From Brochothrix thermosphacta DSM 20171 = FSL F6-1036 (GTDB taxonomy: Bacteria > Bacillota > Bacilli > Lactobacillales > Listeriaceae), in the NCBI RefSeq assembly GCF_036884295.1, contig NZ_CP145608.1, positions 930,001 to 994,000 of the forward strand: a DNA stretch of 64,000 bases, in the 5' to 3' direction. The position numbers and the translations under genes were made by a program. The notes under the pieces were generated by a model. The model was not told the origin of the DNA. It ran no database searches and saw nothing but the letters and a program-made list of their open reading frames with translations. This document shows positions 63,940 to 64,000 of the stretch, piece after piece. Position 1 is the first letter of the stretch. The number at the start of each line of letters is the position of its first letter.

Positions 63940-64000
63940 ATGAAATTAGTAAAACCTTTGGCTACATTAGGAATGGCTTCAGCCATTCTCTTATCAGCGA
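63940..64000 (+). CDS. Secreted protein, N-terminus only (window end)
   Basis: ATG 63940 abuts the LPXTG gene stop, behind AAAAAGGAGG. The visible 20 residues, MKLVKPLATLGMASAILLSA, form the start of a signal peptide. Position suggests another WxL-domain protein, but no diagnostic residues are in the window. Confidence 0.7.
   Translation, partial: MKLVKPLATLGMASAILLSA

Overview
The window reads as chromosomal DNA of a low-GC Gram-positive bacterium of the Bacillales/Lactobacillales border. Gene order in the right-hand two thirds follows Bacillus subtilis closely (mazG-dapB, cca-birA, dinG-tseB-aspB-asnS-dnaD-nth, recU/ponA, yppE-ypsA-gpsB-rnpB-rlmL-ypwA). The menA/menFDHBE arrangement, the Lin0512 protein and the WxL/LPXTG surface cluster point to Listeriaceae, perhaps Brochothrix. 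That placement comes from recalled family knowledge, not from a database search.

Layout. 1-3227: 31 tRNA genes, all on the + strand. A 954-bp block (Ser-fMet-Asp-Phe-His-Gly-Ile-Asn-Ser-Glu) occurs twice, and the first copy is preceded by a tandem tRNA-Ser(UGA) array. Between the blocks lie a promoter and a second set (Thr-Lys-Gly-Leu-Arg-Pro-Ala-Met-Ile2). 3517-10881: menaquinone synthesis, menA divergent from menF-D-H-B-E; menC is absent. 10957-13045: murT-gatD, lipid II amidation. 13046-15870: accessory stretch with an ISL3 transposase remnant and a lone KAP-type membrane P-loop NTPase. 15967-21454: DAO-type oxidoreductase, Lin0512 protein, mazG-dapB and cca-birA. The Cca enzyme fits the tRNAs here, nearly all of which lack an encoded CCA end. 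22089-26506: deoR, deoC, nupC, pdp for deoxyribonucleoside use, with a probable DeoR operator and a cre site. 26507-27856: repeat-rich non-coding stretch. 27857-35429: dinG to nth.

35550-39936: bglP-bglA-licT beta-glucoside operon with a RAT/terminator antitermination leader. 40067-42501: TetR regulator plus ABC permease and ATPase resembling HrtRBA haem efflux; a respiratory organism that makes menaquinone and takes up haem would have use for it. 43016-46156: cshB, nfo, uppP. 46351-48462: ABC-F protein behind a leader carrying a 43-codon ORF and an intrinsic terminator, which looks like ribosome-mediated attenuation. 48507-51528 (minus strand): recU-ponA. 51731-56386: yppE-like, ypsA, gpsB, rnpB, rlmL, M32 carboxypeptidase. 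56626-60384: nrdH-nrdI-nrdE-nrdF, aerobic class Ib ribonucleotide reductase, with an NrdR box. 61468-64000: start of a WxL surface-protein cluster (lectin-like WxL protein, small LPXTG protein, a third secreted protein cut by the window end).

The least explained signal is a dispersed intergenic repeat family (near 3266, 13185, 26879 and 60477). Its copies share a conserved core flanked by two small hairpins whose arms vary while pairing is kept. The last copy runs into a 45-bp tandem array. All four copies lie on the same strand, at borders between conserved and accessory blocks.
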